Below are positions 48,603-59,090 of a stretch of DNA of 64,000 nucleotides, one piece after another. Source of the DNA: Cytospora piceicola (Eukaryota; Ascomycota; Sordariomycetes; Diaporthales; Cytosporaceae). How positions within the stretch are numbered: position 1 is the first letter of the stretch; each line of letters starts with the position of its first letter. Made by a program: the position numbers and the translations under genes. The stretch is from positions 124,001 through 188,000 of the forward strand of contig JALQBC010000019.1 in NCBI GenBank assembly GCA_023375675.1, written 5' to 3'. The notes beneath the pieces were generated by a model. The model had not been told where the DNA came from. It saw only the letters and a program-made list of their open reading frames with translations, and made no database searches.

Positions 48603-49405
48603 CAAGTCTAATCTCGGCCGTCCTGCCCGTGTTCACGTTGTGCACCAGCGCCTTCCTGAATATCCTCTCTGACTATGCGACCAAACGATATGCATCGACA
48701 ATATTGCGGGAGGCTGGGCAATTTAGGTCCTCTGATCAGTCAACCGTGACATGGTGGGATCTTATAGCACAACCACCATTTGAGCAATGGAGTGAAGACG
48801 CCAGGATTATGCTCTTTTTTCGGGAGAAGGAGTCCAGGAATTATGACATGGAGCCGACAGCAGAAATCATCGAGCAATGGAGAGGGAAAGGGACAGACGA
48901 AGAGTGGCGGGAATGCCAGACCGCATACAGGCAATGCCAATGCATCCAAAGAAACCTGAGCGGATTACGAGACCTTTGGACACAGTGGACTGAAGTAACC
49001 TTGGATATGCCAGAACGTGAGCGTGAATTTTTGGCGTATGATGCCGAGGGTCTTGCCGATATTTTGAAGGCAGAGTGCGAGGAATTGAATGAGAGGATTA
49101 TCGAATTTTGGCGCGACTATGAGGCGTTTTTGATAAGGCACAAGCTCCCGAAACCCTCTACGTTTAGTCCAGACACATCTTCCATTGAACATGTGCTGGG
49201 CGTGGTCGAGAAAGCCAAATCTCAGTGGGAGGCATTCAAGAAGACGTGTGAGCTTACTTCCGCCCTCATGACCATCATCAGCGCCATTCTTTACACGACC
49301 TCGCGCCTCAGCATTATGGTTCTCCTCTTCACCTGTCTCCGGGCCGCTCCAGCAGGTGTTTATCAGAACACGACGTGGACCCGGTTTCTGCCGAACTTTT
49401 CTTGA
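48590..49405 (+). pseudogene. 3' part of the interrupted multi-pass membrane protein gene
   Basis: In the frame set by the duplicated CWRA codons this reads CWRAASLISAVLPVFTLCTS and on without a stop to TAA/TGA-type termination at 49405 (271 residues). It begins with a hydrophobic segment that completes the TM cut at 22623. It continues with a long hydrophilic, Trp- and Glu-rich region (WWDLIAQPPFEQWSEDARI, AFKKTCELTSALMTII) and ends with another hydrophobic stretch (SIMVLLFTCLRAAPAGVY). Composition is normal and no RIP-type stop is present. Joined to the 5' part, the host protein is 680 aa. By itself it lacks a start codon near the junction. Confidence 0.85.
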
Positions 49406-50310
49406 TTGCAAGCAGGTGTTGCTCTGCGAGTGCTGCATGCTTGGGACTGAGGGGTATATGTACTGTTACATAGTGGTGAGAGACTATGCGACTGCTGAGC
49501 CGGGTTCGCGGGCTCATGTCCAGTTGGCTCTTTGGAAGCACAGAAGTAGGTGTGGCACAGAGGGTCAAGTTGGACGCACTTACGCTATTATGAACTCGCT
49601 CGGGTGTGACAGATAATTGGTTTTCTAGGAGATATTAAAAACATGAAAAGACGCAGTAAGGACGGCGTTAGCAGAGTCGGTTTCTCTTCAATAAATAGGC
49701 TATAACGAACACCGTAGGTTTCCAAGAGAAGGGACGTAAGATGTATAGAAGGTTTTTCTGTTGACGGAGGTTCTACGTGTAATTTCCTAAACATCAAGGC
49801 TTCCAATAATCGTAATGAGTTCACTGTCCATAGACTGACGGCGACTCAGACCTCTCTAATAAGGCTTCGCAGTCCAATTCTCTGTCAAGAACCCTCTCTC
49901 CTCTTCCCCTATGCCTATTTTCCCCTACCCAGAATACGATCCTTGATGTTTCTAGCCAGGGACTTGGATCTCAACGAACCTTTGGGACTGTCATTACTTG
50001 TCTTTTGATCGGAGACAGAGACGCTAACAGTTCAGAGCGAAATTCGGCGGTGATATACCTGCTAGATTACCCAAACACTGTTGTGAGAGCTTCCTTACCT
50101 GAACCCAACTAGTGGGAAGTCTGTCCCAGGGCACGAAGACGGCGAAAGTGTGGTATTCCAGTCAGTTGGTCGGCTTCTGTATTTACCATCTAGGAACGGA
50201 TGGCTTCAGAGGACTCGGAAGTGGTATTCTGGGCAGCGGGAATGCACCAGGGAGATAGTTACCATAGTTCTCATAATATATAGTAACTGAGCAACAACAA
50301 TATTGTTCCA
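49406..50310. other. Intergenic spacer after the split gene
   Basis: This is the convergent region between the split gene (plus) and the acyltransferase gene (minus). No coding signal is seen. Confidence 0.65.
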
Positions 50311-51996
50311 TCACAATGCCGCAAGCTCCTCCTCAATGCGCGGCCAGGACTTCGGCGGCAGGATAGCCATGATCCAATAATTGCCGGCCGCATCCTTCCC
50401 CAAGATATTAACTCCATTCTGCGTGCCTATCTTCGGCGGTCCTCCCTTCTTAACCACCGCCAACGGCCTCAGGTTGACAGCATGATAATACACCGGCCGT
50501 CCCGGCTTATGCTCCGCCTCTCCGAACGGCGTCCCCCTCCCCACTACGGCGGGGCTGAAGTCCACGAGATCAAACAGTTTCGCCTTGGTCCAGTTCGTGC
50601 AAGTCACCATCATGCTGTTATGCCTCATAGTCCCGATCCTCTTGCCCACCGCCATCCTCTCCCTGAAAGTCCGGAGCAAACCACGAACCTGCCCCTCCGT
50701 GGTCTGCGCCGTGAGCAGCGCGCGGTACCGCAGTGCGATGGCCCCCAGCGGCGCCTTCTGCGCGTCCAGCGCGCTGACGTGCGCCCACGACGCAAAGATG
50801 AAGTTGCCCACGTACGCGGCCCTGTGGGCCGGCTGGAATACGGACGGGAGCCGGCTGCGCACCTCGAAGAAGTTGAGGAAGGCGATGCTGCGGGCCGACC
50901 TGGGGCCCAGGCTGTGTGCCGCCATGCGCGTCATCCAGGCCGTGAGGACGTCATTTTCTGTCAGGAAGGGCCTCTCGGTCGGTATGTTCTGCGGGTGCCA
51001 GTCGGCCTCCGCCCCGTGAGTAGTGGCCATGTCGGCTGCTAGGTCGTTGATGGCCGTCTCCCGGAGCTTGTGCATCGAGCGGGCTGGGAGGTAGATCATG
51101 TGCTGCTGGCACTGGCCGATGCAGATTGCGTCCCAGAGCATTGTCAGGATGAACCGGATCCAGCCGAAGCTGCTGAGGATCTGGTCCCTCAGGCCCCACG
51201 GCTCTTCGGCCTTGTGAACCTCGCCCTTGCCCACGGTCGCCAGCGGGTCATCCTCGACGCCGAGCAGCGGAACGACCTCGTCCTCCTTCCCGGCGAGTAC
51301 CCTAGCCCAGTTTGTCACGAGGGCCGTCAGCCCCAGCGCGTCGGACATGGTGTGTGGCCACGACAGTGACACCATCGTGGCGTCTGTGAAGGAGATGACG
51401 TGCAGCCCCAGCTGGGCCACGTCGCGGGTGAGGAAGTCCTCGAGGGACCTTGGCGCGTCCTCCGGTGCGGCAAACTCCTCGAAGTTGTCTGCGCCGTCTT
51501 GGACTGACCCGTCGTTTGTGGGTTTTGGCAGCCGCGATGCCAGGGGGTGCTTCGAGATGTCCATGTCGAGGGTCTCGTGTGAGAAACGTAATGCTGGCCG
51601 CTTGGGTGTGAACTCGGCTGGCACATGGATCTCTAATGTGCCATCTTCCTGATATGGAAGTCAGCATATTAATTGATCTTCCTTTCTACAGTCCTGGCCT
51701 TCCCCATACTCTTCCTGCTTGGCTAGGTTGGGTCCTGAGGTCGCTCCACTTACTCGTTCCCTTAGCCGACCACCCAACTTCTTCCAAGCACCAATCTCTA
51801 AAAGTCGAGAAAGTGACACATTCAGCTTCTCAGCATCGAGTATATCATCGAAGCGCATAGTCCAACCCATGATGATACTCCGGACCTGCATGCGTCCATC
51901 AAACTCGTGCAGCGGGAGGACCTCGTCAGTCGGCACCCGAGATGGCCGGTTGGGCTTCCCACCGCCAAAGATGGCCTTCAAGAAGTTGAGCGCCAT
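50311..51996 (-). CDS. BAHD-type acyltransferase (PF02458-like), often misannotated 'LysR family regulatory protein'
   Basis: Two exons, 51996-51754 and 51648-50311, give 526 aa. The 105-nt intron has a perfect GTAAGT donor and a GCTGAC branch, and joins GGRLRER to EDGTLEIHVP in frame. The ATG chosen (context ATAATGGC) opens MALNFLKAIFGG. The BAHD catalytic motif HxxxD is present as SWPHTMSDALG (H180, D184). The second BAHD landmark DFGWG near the C-terminus is not seen; DFSPAVVGRG occupies the corresponding area. Other family-like segments are LPLHEFDGRM (N-terminus), PTERPFLTENDVLTAWMTRM and YVGNFIFASW. It should transfer an acyl group from acyl-CoA to an alcohol or amine in the cytosol. 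Acceptor unknown. No secondary-metabolite cluster genes flank it. Fungal relatives have been deposited as 'LysR family' without a LysR domain. Confidence 0.85.
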
Positions 51997-53312
51997 TATT
52001 GTAGCTGGAACCCGGTGTACTAATTTCGTCGCTGTTCGAAGATATTCAGGATCATGAGCCTTGAGGGATCGTTTGTCCGTCGGATCATGTGTGCGCATTT
52101 GAGGATAGCCCGGTCTGGGGACAGGATTTGGTTTGAGACTCTGCTCAAGACTTGGAAGGAATCTTGGATGTAAGCGATGCCATATCCACGTATTCAAATA
52201 CAAGTCCTACTCGGTCAATTCAGCCTAGGCCTCATGCCGTTGATATTACAATCGACCCACCTGATGGCATGGTTCGGGAGCCGAGATATCCAAACGTACC
52301 GATGCACCGATACGCCGACTTCCACACAATGAACCATTGAGACACATGCTTGCAGTGGATGGGTGTGGGAGCAGTGAATTTGACCTTCCTGGCAGCAATT
52401 TGGATGCTACGCTGAATGTGGTAGGAGCTCAGGAGCTCAGGACGTCCGGACGGAGGTCCAAAGCTCAAGTCTAGACCTACCTAAGTAGTACAACTGCATT
52501 GCATATCTACCGGCCAATACAACACTGAGGAGTCAAGCTAATTCTAGATCGCCATCCCGTTTGGATGACCCATGTATTCATCTTGGCTTTTTGTCCATTG
52601 AAAAACCTGGCATATATGTATTACCTGGTTTGAATTATTAGTCTGACATCTCTTTCGCTGGGAGGTATGTCAAGGTCTCATTGAGGAACCAACATCTCGT
52701 TGGAACTACTCGAGCTGAGGTGGAGAAATTAGGGCCATCATTGGAGAATTGCAACGGATCACAACATCTTTGAAGGCTTGGAAGGCATGGCGAAAGATTG
52801 GGACGCTGCGTGGATGGTAAACATGGTCTGCCAACAGCAATTAGATTAAAGCAGTTACTCCTGTTAGTCAATAGCATACTCAACAATGGCTTTCAAATGC
52901 ACTATCAAGGGTCCTCGATTGTACAGAAGCTCAGCTGAAACCACACTATGTCTAGGAACTGTTCGGGTGTACAAGAATGTGAGAGTGTGTGTGTGTTACT
53001 TGGCTTGCCATTGAAGGTTTTGAAGGTGCCTATTGGCCTCGTATGAGCAGCTGGGCAACACTAATAATATCAAAGCTATACCTAGTGTGAAGGAAAGAGT
53101 ATGCCAATTTTCATTAAGACAGGTTAAATAGGGAGGCAAGTGTGTAAAACCAATTGCCAAGTGAACGAAGAGCAGTTTTGGAAAGAAGTCAAAGCTGTCC
53201 ATGAATAGAGTCATGACTTCGTCGAATTCGCGTGTTGTCCCAGAGAATAATATTTTCCTAAGTGACGTTGTTTTCTCTTCGCGTCGATATCAATCTGTTC
53301 TCTTTCTTTAAC
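51997..53312. other. Intergenic region
   Basis: It lies upstream of the acyltransferase (minus) and downstream of the small acidic-protein gene (minus). Open frames under 80 codons have no support. Confidence 0.6.
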
Positions 53313-53844
53313 CTACTTGATCTCAATCACAGTTCCATCATCGCTCTCATCATCTTTGTCCTCCTCCTCCTCACTCTTCTCGATGTCTTCACTAGCCTCC
53401 TCACTCTCCTCCTCGTCCACCAGCATCGCGTCCTCCATGCCCATCTCTCGGAGGGACGCAAGCACAGCTTCAGCAGCCTCCGAGGCCTCCACAGCAGCCT
53501 CGACAGCAGCTCTCTCCTGAACATTCCATCAGCATGGTTTCTCTGACTGTCCAGATTAGGTTAGAACTCACCTCTTCATGCTCGAGGAATTCCACAGCGA
53601 GAGGGTGGATGAAGTCCTCGCCCGGAGACCAGAACTCGCCCAGGTGCTCTCTGATGTCACGGCTCAGGGCGATCTGGGGAGAGTCGTGCTCAGCCATGGG
53701 CTCGTAGAACTCGGGTGCCAATAGGGGGTTGGGCTGGGTCTCGATCCAGTGCATAATGAGGTCGTTGTCCCAATTGGATTTGAGCTTGGTAGTGTCCTTT
53801 TTGCCTAGGTACCTAGGACTGTATTTGAAGTCTTCAGCCGACAT
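53313..53844 (-). CDS. Small acidic protein of unknown function
   Basis: Two exons, 53844-53572 and 53516-53313, give 158 aa. The 55-nt intron has a GTGAGT donor and a CTAACC element close to the donor. Splicing joins VEFLEHEE to ERAAVEAAVE in frame and runs to a TAG. The N-terminal part (~1-90) is globular-looking and Trp/Pro-containing (NWDNDLIMHWIETQPNPLLAPEFYEP, in short pieces). It is followed by an Ala/Glu helix (residues ~92-115). The last ~35 residues are almost wholly acidic with Ser (EEESEEASEDIEKSEEEEDKDD), as in histone-chaperone-like or nuclear acidic tails. I do not recognise the family. A palindrome CCTAGGTACCTAGG lies inside the coding part (53804-53817, SPRYLG). Confidence 0.7.
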
Positions 53845-55377
53845 CTTCGCGTACCGGACAGTGTTTGCTTGTTTTCCTTTGGATTGATGAATTATGTCTT
53901 CCTTGGAGAGCGTGACTGTTTGTTGCTGGCTTGAGAGGTGAGTTCTCTCAAGATTGTTCTGAGATGGCACTTGGGATGCTTAGATACTATCACCATCACT
54001 GGATGGGTTTAAGTCCATCATGATGATTATTAGGTCAATAAATATCTAGGAGTTTTGGGGGAAAGATGGACCATTCTTCTATTCTAGATCATTGTGCAGG
54101 TATTGAGATGTATACAGAAGACAATACAACTATGAATATGGAAGTCCGCGATATTCCCAGTACAAACACATTGGTAAACAGAAACTTTGGAAGACTGTAA
54201 TATTGTACCAGTGTATTCATCACAATACTTACTGCAAACTCCTTAAAGTTGATTTCCTTCTTCATGCTGATTCCCTCCACCTAGATGCTCTAGCACGGCA
54301 CATGTGCTGCACTGCACCACTGCACCATTGCATTTTGCATTTTGCATACTCCCAGAATCGATTTCAAATTACATATTCCATCTTATTTTCTCAAATAAGT
54401 CCTCATCTTTGATGGAAGATTGGCCGCCATGATAATCTCTGGCCTAGCCGATCCCGAGCAGTACACCTTCAGCAAAATTGGGACCACCGGGAGTGGCCTA
54501 CCTAGCCAAGCACCTAGGTCTTACGGAGGTACATCTGCAATTGAGGACGATCGTATTGAGAATAGGTGGTCTATATAGCCCTGAAAAAGCCTGAGGGAAG
54601 TTTGATAGCTTGAAATTTCCAAGTAAGGCTTGCGGCCCTCCAGGGCTGGCTCCGACCGTTGCCGTTGCTGTTAAGTACGGGTGGACAGCAAAGCCAAAGT
54701 TGGTTGCAATTGAATTTTACCTAGGCAAGTACATTCTCAAGTTGAAGTAATTATGTCCAGGGGCTGGGAAGCTTGGAAGTTGAGGGTTTAGACAACCTCT
54801 GGATGTTCACAGGAAACTGACAAGCATTTCCGAGAAGCCTCGAGAGTGTTCAACTCATTCTAAAGCTATTGTAATCCGATTTATACGAGATGTTGACATG
54901 TGAGCCTGGCAGTGCGATGTGGTTCTAGTGTCTTACTTTGTACTTCTTGCTTATATGAAAACAAATATCACTTCGTGTCTACAATACCTTGTTGGAGGCG
55001 GACACATACGACGAGGATGAGGGCACCTGGGGCCCCTTCCCAGCTTTCACGGACATGCTCCGTCAAAACCTCAAAGTGGAAGTTTCAGCGGACCAATATT
55101 TGTGGTAAAGACATTTTAACGTTCATTCATTTCATTCTCATGCCCTGTCTCGTAAGCCTCGCAGCAGCAGATACTAAATAACTGCTCAAAGCAGAAAACC
55201 ATGCGGTGTCAGACTGCGGACAAAGGTGCCTATCTTTCCCACCCACTGCCTAGGCATCCTTCCCTTAGTCCCTGCCTTGCATGTCCTCCACCGTCGCCAA
55301 CGAACGGCTGCCAGGTTTATGTAGCCTCTCCAGGAAACATGCCCGATGCATCTCCCGCTGACCAAACAGCAAGAGAC
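53845..55377. other. Intergenic region
   Basis: It lies upstream of the small acidic-protein gene and downstream of the agmatinase gene. It carries scattered CCTAGG-type motifs (54491-54530, 54719) but no supported gene. Confidence 0.6.
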
Positions 55378-56868
55378 CTACAGCTCCAGCTCCTTGGGCT
55401 GCTTGACCGTCTTGCTCAGAGGGCCCTTCTTGACCATGATGGACATGACCTCGTACAGGGCGTCAGCAGCGGCCATGGTGGTGTGCTCGGCGTTGGTGTC
55501 GTAGGCGGGCGCCACCTCGACGATGTCGGCGCCGATGAGGTTGAGCCCGTCCAGCCCGCGGATGATGGTCCGCAGCTCGCGGGTGGACCAGCCGCCCGTC
55601 TCGGGGGTGCCCGTGGCCGGGGCGAAGGCCGGGTCCAGGGTGTCGATGTCGATGCTCAGGTAGACGGGGTTCTCGGTGCCGACGCGGTCGCGGATCTTCT
55701 TGATGATGCCGTCGATGCCGATGGTGTCGATCTCGCGCGCCTCGACGATCTCGAACCCGCAGTACCCGTCGTTCTCGTAGTCCGAGGGCCCGCTCAGCGT
55801 CGTCCGGATGCCCGCGTGGATGTTGGTGTCGTTCCGGAGGAGGCCCTCCATGGCCGCGTGGTAGAAGTAGGTCCCGTGGTTGATGCTGGCCACCTCCGAG
55901 GGGGACCCGCCGAAGACCTTGGGCTTCCACGTGTCCAGGTGGCTGTCGAAGTGGACCACCGTCACCGGCCCGTACTCGCGGTTGATGGACCGCAGGAGGG
56001 GCAGGGAGATGGTGTGGTCGCCGCCCAGGGTGATGACGCGGGGGAGGGTCTTGCCGTTGGCGGGGCCGAACTTGTCGGCGTCCGTGGCTGGTGCGCGGGA
56101 GAGGATGCTGTGGTGGCCCTCCTCGATCTGCTTCAGGGCCCAGGAGTTGTCGAACCTGATGGCTCTGGTCAGCACCTGAGTGGGGGGGAGATAATCGTCG
56201 CAAGGGTCTGATTTATTTTCTGGGGGGGGGGGGGGGCAAAACTTACGAGGTGACAGGGATATCACCACAGTCCAGCACGGTAGCCCAGCTGTTGAATGGG
56301 TTCGTCTCCAGGGGCACATTGTATCCTCCGCTATAATCGATCATGGTCAGGCAAAAGAAACACGGTTGTCGTGGAAAGGTTCTGAGCTGATGAGGAATAC
56401 GTACTAGAGGTTCAACCTTCGCGAGCCCTGGCGGATACCAGAGGGGCCGAAACGAGCACCTGGTCGGTAGGACGTGCCGGTGTCGAATGGGGCGCCTTGA
56501 TTTGGGATTACATGTTAGTCGTTGTGTCCAGTCGATCACTCAAGGGGAAGGGTAATCTGGGCACGCACCAATGAAGGCGATATCGTACTTGGCGTCACTC
56601 TTAGGGGACAGGCACTGGGAGTATGGCAGACGACCAAAGGTTGAGATGCCAGAGAACACGGAGTCGGCCTAGAAGTATATATGTTTAGCACAGGCCAATA
56701 TGTGTCCTGGGACCTCGAGCTGGAGTTTACCTGAGTGCCACCGTCACCTGGGAGGGTGTTGTACCAGAGGGACTGGAGAGGCCCACTCATGGGGGTCTCG
56801 GTTTCGTGGGAACCATGACCAGCGGCCAGAGTAGCCCAAAGCAGGGCAAGAGCGGTCTTGGACAGCAT
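55378..56868 (-). CDS. Secreted agmatinase-type ureohydrolase (arginase superfamily)
   Basis: Five exons (56868-56731, 56668-56569, 56495-56405, 56330-56247, 56155-55378) give 396 aa. The introns (62, 73, 74, 91 nt) all keep frame. The ureohydrolase metal set is complete: GGDH (H185), DSHLD (D208, H210, D212) and SIDIDTLDP (D307, D309). APFDTGTSYRPGARFGP and HGTYFYHA are further agmatinase-like segments. Expected reaction: hydrolysis of agmatine or another guanidino compound to urea plus amine, using two Mn ions. The first ~18 residues (MLSKTALALLWATLAAGH) are a signal peptide, so the enzyme is predicted to be secreted, as in a fungal-specific agmatinase subgroup. The last intron's acceptor is placed at ATCAG/GTTCGAC, because the nearer CTCAG would give a stop. 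Substrate choice between agmatine and other guanidines is not decidable here. Confidence 0.9.
56222..56236. repeat. G15 homopolymer in agmatinase intron 4
   Basis: A pure G run of 15 (C15 on the transcribed strand), 9 nt inside the intron 4 donor. Its length is likely unreliable in assemblies and variable in populations. Confidence 0.95.
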
Positions 56869-58204
56869 CGTGAAGGTTGTGGGGTGGAGGAACAGATGAT
56901 ATCACGATACAGGACTGCAAAGAAGGAGATGCTTGGATTACCGGGCTCTCTGCCTCTATTTAATATCAGTCAGGAACTGTACCCCAAAGTTACACCAAGT
57001 TTCCCATGTTTCCGAGTATCGAGATAATTGCGGTCAAGAGTACTATGTAAGCCGATTCTCCAACACCTTATCACCGCAATGCCGGATCAAGCTGACCACT
57101 CAGCATCGCAGACCCGTCAAGACTACAGACCACGAGGTTTATCGGCGCAGTGTTGCGCCAAGGAAGATCTCCGTGGCTGGTATAGCGCATAGACATCGAA
57201 GCTATAGATGCCGAGTTTCTCCCCGCCGGTTGCTCCAGCAGGTTCATCAGCGCCAGAGTGAGCGATCGCAGAGTGAGGGCTGTTTGGATGCGGGGGCGTC
57301 GAGATAGTGTACAAATAGATAGATATCATTGCACATTGACATGACATGTCCTGGCATGACATAGTAATTGCCATTGTCCAATGGATGGAGGTCTTGCTCT
57401 CTCGCATCGGTAGATCTGGGACCCGCCCCGTCAGACCGAGCATGAGATAATCGATAATCGGCACTGCTAATCGATATATACGTCTTAACCCCGGAGATTA
57501 TCGTGGCATCCGGCCACCGACTGCCCCCTCCCCCTCGTCTGTGAGCTCCTAAACCGGCCAATCCACCATGGGTGCAACTGTCTAGAATACTTCCTGACTT
57601 CTAGCGCAGCTCTGGCGGGGGGTTTCCCAGGGGTTATTTCCTAGACGTCATTGTGGAGTACTGATTAAAGGTTGACTTGATGGGGATGATAAGCTGAATA
57701 ACTTTGATATCTTTGATCTTCATGTTCATGGCGCCATGATCCCGGCCGAAGCCGCCGCCGACGGCGATAAGCATCGAGCTCGACGACATGAAGGGCAATC
57801 CACATCCAAGGGAACCTTGCAGCGCATCGAAGGCAATCATTGATGACACGATCATGATGAGATTCGAACTGCCTTCACCACTACGCTGTAGACATAATGA
57901 TGCGAGGCCGGATGGGGGCGGCAACTCGCCGTCTTTAAGAAAGTGGAGACGGGGGTGGATTTCGCGGGCCGAAGAAATGGTGCTAATAGTCCCGATCCGG
58001 AGTGGACTCTGCACTGGCCATTGATATATCCATGTATGTAAGAGCCTGAAGAGCAAGCATCGACCAAGTGACGATAAACAATCCAACAAAAGGAAACGAG
58101 ACTGTGCCTTGCAGAGTTGAAGAGGTATGCTTCTCTAGAGAATGGCAGATACTTTGGTGAGGTGGTGGGGGAAAAGAAGAACGGAAGAAAGAAAAAAAGG
58201 AGAA

Positions 58205-58217
58205 GGGGGGGGGGGGG
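58205..58217. repeat. G13 homopolymer
   Basis: A pure run of 13 G flanked by purine-rich sequence. It creates poly-Pro and poly-Gly in spurious frames. Confidence 0.95.
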
Positions 58218-59060
58218 CTCTGAACGAGAAGGAGCCCAGGGTCGAGGGACACTTGAGCTCAGACGAGAAGATGGTCTGCCCTCGAAACAAGACCGTCCAC
58301 AGAGGTCGAAGCCATGTTGATGACACCTCTGCTGGGAGGGAAACAACTGTCAGCTGTCCAACCCGTCGAAGCTTTGGGTCTTGAATCATAGGACTGAAGA
58401 TGTCAAGGGTGGTGTGATCGCGCACTCCCTCAGCGCACATGGAGATGGCGAGCTCGAAGCGCGCCTGCCAGTTTGACCCATACGACACAAAACACAATTT
58501 CTTGGGTTCCTCATTCTTGTCAGCAGAGTGTGAGGATGTGGGAGAGGGCGAACGGAGGGAGAAACAAGCAAGGTTTGGGAGAAAAACCAAGGGAGCGTAA
58601 CGACCCTCTGCTGAATGCTTTGAGGTGAGATAGATGCTTGCAAAACCCACACGGCTTGGCAATGCAAAGCTGTGTTTGAGACAGTGGCCAGAAGCATGGC
58701 TTGCCATGGCCCACGAGAACAGATGCCTTAGTGTGGCATCCTCCACTGCTTGCCAGTCGCGTAGACTTTATAATGTATGGCAGGTGATGGTGCCATGGCT
58801 AAGCTGGTTAGTCGGAAGGGAAGGGCCGCGCCGTTGGATCGGGGGATCCAAATGAGGAGGCTTGCGCCTTGTGATCAGGAGACGGAGAGAATCCGAGTTC
58901 AGACTCGACAGTCACTCGGAGAGGTTGAAACAGACAGCATAGGGGCACTGCTGAGGTTGTTTATATGAAGGGCCAAAGTCCATCAAGGTACTCGTAGGGG
59001 AGTCTCGGGGACTTGCGAGCTTGAGGCTACCTGTGGATACCTTGATAACTTTGTCGTAAT

Positions 59061-59090
59061 GATTGATAGATAGGTAGATAGGTAGATAGG
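59061..59090. repeat. (GATA/GGTA)n array
   Basis: A 30-bp run of GATAG and GGTAG units. It also presents several GATA-factor-type cores by chance. Confidence 0.85.

Noticed and set aside
22624..48606. The 26-kb block acting as a giant spliced intron, with GTACGA at the left and a CT tract plus AG at the right
   Set aside because: The only GT at the left junction leaves phase 0, while the nearby right acceptors (after 48597 or 48606) need phase 2, so the frame would not be kept. A 26-kb intron is also implausible in a filamentous ascomycete.
55201..56211. 336-codon plus-strand frame opposite the agmatinase
   Set aside because: It is a shadow of the GC-rich exon 5. The minus strand has complete ureohydrolase motifs and spliced continuity.
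57850..57875. tRNA-like TTCGAAC sequence
   Set aside because: No T-stem pairing, acceptor stem or anticodon arm could be drawn around it on either strand.
58135..58746. 203-codon minus-strand frame upstream of the disordered-protein gene
   Set aside because: It crosses a G13 homopolymer read as poly-Pro, has no domain-like pattern and competes with other open frames of similar quality.
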